Assembly (NCBI GenBank): GCA_947448735.1
Contig: CANFOS010000009.1
Location: 62,001 to 126,000, forward strand
Length of the DNA stretch: 64,000 nucleotides
DNA from: Comamonadaceae bacterium
GTDB taxonomy: Bacteria; Pseudomonadota; Gammaproteobacteria; Burkholderiales; Burkholderiaceae_C
Direction: 5' to 3'
Shown here piece by piece: positions 61,496-64,000 of the stretch; the first letter of the stretch is position 1, and each line of letters begins with the position of its first letter. A program made the position numbers and the translations under genes. The notes beneath the pieces are model-generated. The model was not told the origin of the DNA, made no database searches, and worked only from the letters and a program-made list of their open reading frames with translations.

Positions 61496-63553
61496 TCAAA
61501 AATCAAGCGCATCAGCCAGCTTGCGGACAGCTGTATGGCCAGCATGCACCGCATCTCCAATGCGCCCCACTGCCTCGGCATCCCCGATCACTTCGCAAGG
61601 GACACCAGCCATTACGAGGGCCTCGGCAAGTTCCTCGGCGGGGTCCCTACCCTGAGCAACGATGAGCGCCGAACCATGAATCATGATGCCTCTGCCATCC
61701 ACAAGCTGGATCTGCAGCCCATCCGTTTGAAGATCAGAGATGGTTGCGTGCGCAATCACCTCTATCAGCGGATTGGCTCCCAAGCGGGAACGTAACTGCC
61801 GCCTGTAGATGGGTTCGGCGGAACGCGCCAGTTCGTTCAGGCCTGATCGTGTCACCAGCTTTACGCTCAAGCCGCGCGCCGCAAGAAACTCCGCAGTTTC
61901 ACAACCCGTCTCTCCGCCACCATACACAATCAACGTGCTACCGGGGACACCCAGCGAGTCGACAGACACATCCCCTGTCAATACATCGGTCGCATCATGG
62001 ACTGCAAGGCCATCGCTGATTACATGGATGGGCCATGGCCGCGAACGGGTTCCAGTCGCCAGGACCACCAGGTCCGGCTGGAGCGCCAGCACGTCCTTGA
62101 AGCGCGCACGAAAATCCAAAACAGTACGGACAGTACTTTCAGCAATCCGGTGCCGAAGATGATGCCAATACCAGTAAAGCGGTTCCTTGAAAGGGGGTGC
62201 CGCAGATACGAGCAAACCCCCGCCGATCTCGTGCCGTGCTTCGAGAAGATGCGTCGTGAAGCCCCTGCGTTCGAACTCAAGCGCAGCATGTAGCCCACCA
62301 GGACCGGCGCCGACCACAACTGCGACCCGGCCATGTCCTTGCCGTGCGTCAGACACGTTTGCAAGCTCGCGACCAGTGACCGGATTCTCCGCGCATCCGA
62401 TCGCCGCATGCTCACGGACCCGCTCCATGCACCAGTTGCAGTTCGTGCATGGCGTGATGTCCTCAAGACGTCCCTCCCGGGCTTTTTTGGCCCAGGCTGG
62501 ATCTGCCAGAAGCGGGCGCCCCAAGCCAATCATGTCTGCGTCGCCTTCTTGCAGCGCACGTTCTGCCGTCTCGGGCCAGCGCACCGGTCCCACGGCAATC
62601 ACTGGCAGACCACTCGCCTTCCTAAGCCTGCGACCGAGAGGAAAGCGCCAGCCTTCCTGCGACGACATGGGGTCAACGATCTTGTCCAGAGCACCCTCCA
62701 CCGCACCGGTCGAGACATGCAGCGCGTCGCAACCCGCTTTCGCGAGTTTCGGGACGATGCGCTCCATGTCACCAATCGAGAGACCTGACTCAACGAATTC
62801 GGCCGCCGATACCCGATAAATCAGTGGACGGGACGGGCCAATCTCTTTTTTGATGGCTGCAACTATGGCCAACGGGAAGGCGAGCCGCCTATCAAAGTCG
62901 CCGCCCCACGCGTCGTCTCGCTGATTCTTTCGCGGTGACATGAAAGCCATGGGCAGGTAACCGTGGGCGCCGTGGATTTCGATAGCTTCATACCCAGCCT
63001 CGACTGCACGGCGCGCACCTTCTGCGAACCGCATCACAAGCTGTGAAATTTCAACAGAGGTCATTGCGCGCGCTCTCTGTTTACCGTTTCTTCCAAACAC
63101 GTCTGACGGCGCGACCGCAATTCCATCCCTTGCGGTGCCGGGGATGATGTACTGACCAGGCATGTGCAATTGCAGACAGGCGCGGGCGTCTGTCTTCCTG
63201 ATGGCGCTGACCAGCTCAGCGTGGCCTGCGATGTATGCGTCTTGGTCAAGGCGCGGTTGCCGCAGTTCGCCGAGACCGTACTGGGCATCGACGCAAGTGA
63301 ACTCGACCACGATCATCCCCGTGCCTCCCGCAGCGCGAGCTTCGATGAAGGCAATGAGTTCCGGGGTTACAAACCCCTCCAGGTCCGCAAGGCTTGAGGA
63401 CATCGGCGCCATCACGACGCGGTTGGGAAGCAACAGGCCGCCCAGTTGCAAGGGACTGAACAGCAAAGGGTAAGAACCACCACCCTTCGGCGGACGACCT
63501 CGTTCAGGTATCTGGACCGGAAACCGGCGCATGGGCGCCGAAGGCTGGTTCAT
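61496..63553 (-). CDS. Old-Yellow-Enzyme-type FAD/FMN/4Fe-4S oxidoreductase (2,4-dienoyl-CoA reductase-like)
   Basis: A 685-residue three-part flavoprotein. Residues ~25-370 are the FMN TIM barrel (NRVVMAPM, AIEIHGAHGYLPMAF). Then comes a C-x2-C-x2-C-x11-C cluster (CTNCNWCMERVREHAAIGC), then an FAD/NADPH module (VVGAGPGGLHAALEFE, IVYGGGETGCETAEFLA). The layout matches FadH-type 2,4-dienoyl-CoA reductases and related enal, trimethylamine or bile-acid enzymes. ATG 63553 is chosen; it starts five bases after the upstream regulator's stop, so both are one transcript. Confidence 0.93.
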   Translation of the reverse strand: MNQPSAPMRRFPVQIPERGRPPKGGGSYPLLFSPLQLGGLLLPNRVVMAPMSSSLADLEGFVTPELIAFIEARAAGGTGMIVVEFTCVDAQYGLGELRQPRLDQDAYIAGHAELVSAIRKTDARACLQLHMPGQYIIPGTARDGIAVAPSDVFGRNGKQRARAMTSVEISQLVMRFAEGARRAVEAGYEAIEIHGAHGYLPMAFMSPRKNQRDDAWGGDFDRRLAFPLAIVAAIKKEIGPSRPLIYRVSAAEFVESGLSIGDMERIVPKLAKAGCDALHVSTGAVEGALDKIVDPMSSQEGWRFPLGRRLRKASGLPVIAVGPVRWPETAERALQEGDADMIGLGRPLLADPAWAKKAREGRLEDITPCTNCNWCMERVREHAAIGCAENPVTGRELANVSDARQGHGRVAVVVGAGPGGLHAALEFERRGFTTHLLEARHEIGGGLLVSAAPPFKEPLYWYWHHLRHRIAESTVRTVLDFRARFKDVLALQPDLVVLATGTRSRPWPIHVISDGLAVHDATDVLTGDVSVDSLGVPGSTLIVYGGGETGCETAEFLAARGLSVKLVTRSGLNELARSAEPIYRRQLRSRLGANPLIEVIAHATISDLQTDGLQIQLVDGRGIMIHGSALIVAQGRDPAEELAEALVMAGVPCEVIGDAEAVGRIGDAVHAGHTAVRKLADALDF

Positions 63554-63557
63554 CAAG

Positions 63558-64000
63558 TCACTTTCGTCTCTTGGCCTGCTTTGCTTCGTCACCGCCGAGA
63601 GAAGCCTTGAGGTGGTCGCGAATCTGCGTGGTCGAGAATCGACGCATCACGTCGAGCGCCGTGACCGCCGCTTCGACGTCACGTCTCTCGCAAGCTTTGA
63701 AAAGTGCACGATTACGGTCGCGCCATTCGCCAACGTGCTCGGCAAAAAACTCCTGTTCCATGATGTAGCGCCCGATGTTCTTGCGACACTCGTCAACGAT
63801 CCGGATGCAACGCTGCCAGCCCGATGCCACCAGGATCATGCGATGGAACGCCACACTGGTGCGATACCACTCGACCGGGTCATCGACGCGATCCATCTGC
63901 ATCACGATTTTTTCCATCGTGGCGATCTCCTCGTCGGAGAGCCGCGGCACGCCAGCACGCACTGCCAGCGTTTCCAGGGACCAGATGATCCCGTAAAGCT
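63558..64000 (-). CDS. GntR/FCD-family regulator, C-terminal part (cut by window edge)
   Basis: The frame is open to the window edge and gives 146 residues of an all-helical FCD effector domain: YGIIWSLETLAVRAGVPRLS, then SVAFHRMILVASGWQRC (metal or ligand region His) and EHVGEWRDRNRALFKACERR. The DNA-binding half lies outside. It is cotranscribed with the flavoprotein gene and probably controls it. Confidence 0.85.
   Translation of the reverse strand, partial: LYGIIWSLETLAVRAGVPRLSDEEIATMEKIVMQMDRVDDPVEWYRTSVAFHRMILVASGWQRCIRIVDECRKNIGRYIMEQEFFAEHVGEWRDRNRALFKACERRDVEAAVTALDVMRRFSTTQIRDHLKASLGGDEAKQAKRRK

Overview
The window looks like a chromosomal catabolic region of a betaproteobacterium, most likely Burkholderiales. 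The evidence is moderate-to-high GC coding sequence, five orphan tripartite-tricarboxylate-type (Bug/TctC) binding proteins, four intact CaiB/BaiF CoA-transferases, many CoA-ester enzymes and two branched-chain-type ABC transporters. No phage, CRISPR array or complete insertion sequence was seen. About 60 features are supported, nearly all for uptake and degradation of organic acids, alcohols and ketones through CoA thioesters.

Layout. 0.2-7.7 kb (minus): an ABC importer with a natural LivH-LivM fusion, followed by a cupin, two fumarylacetoacetate-hydrolase-family enzymes and an NTF2-like protein, probably one operon. 8-15.2 kb: an atypical SDR, a crotonase, a relatively AT-rich CoA-transferase, a MarR regulator, an acyl-CoA dehydrogenase and a MaoC/CitE-type pair. 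15.5-20 kb (plus): MDR reductase, BKACE enzyme, CoA-transferase and Bug receptor. 20.2-27.9 kb: a minus operon alcohol dehydrogenase/esterase/Baeyer-Villiger monooxygenase, divergent from a plus operon Bug/aldehyde dehydrogenase/alcohol dehydrogenase. 28-31.9 kb (minus): TauD-type dioxygenase, tartrate-dehydrogenase-like enzyme and acetolactate-synthase-like ThDP enzyme. 32-44 kb: two paralogous LysR regulators among a citryl-CoA-lyase-like protein, SDR, hydratases, Bug receptors, CoA-transferase and aldehyde dehydrogenase. 44-49.5 kb (plus): a second, unfused Liv-type ABC importer plus an SDR. 49.5-50.8 kb: a decayed zone with gene fragments and tRNA-Arg. 50.8-64 kb: GntR/FadR regulator, a four-gene operon (hydroxyacyl-CoA-kinase-like APH, acyl-CoA dehydrogenase, acyl-CoA synthetase, thiolase-like protein) resembling the levulinate/4-hydroxyacid pathway, a divergent hydratase/CoA-transferase/Bug/SDR set, and an Old-Yellow-Enzyme flavoprotein with a second GntR-type regulator cut by the window edge.

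The main discovery is a shared 32-bp promoter element found upstream of seven transcription units between 24 and 42 kb on both strands. Each copy runs into a -35 hexamer, with a TAnnnT -10 box 16-17 bp downstream. The units flank two paralogous LysR genes, one of which shares its divergent intergenic region with a copy. This suggests one LysR regulon of more than 20 genes: ketone oxygenation, ester hydrolysis, alcohol and aldehyde oxidation, CoA transfer, hydration, lyase cleavage and uptake. A second family of GCATA-N3-TATGC palindromes near the MarR gene may define another, overlapping circuit. Operator assignments and pathway substrate are inference; the repeated sequences themselves are directly visible.
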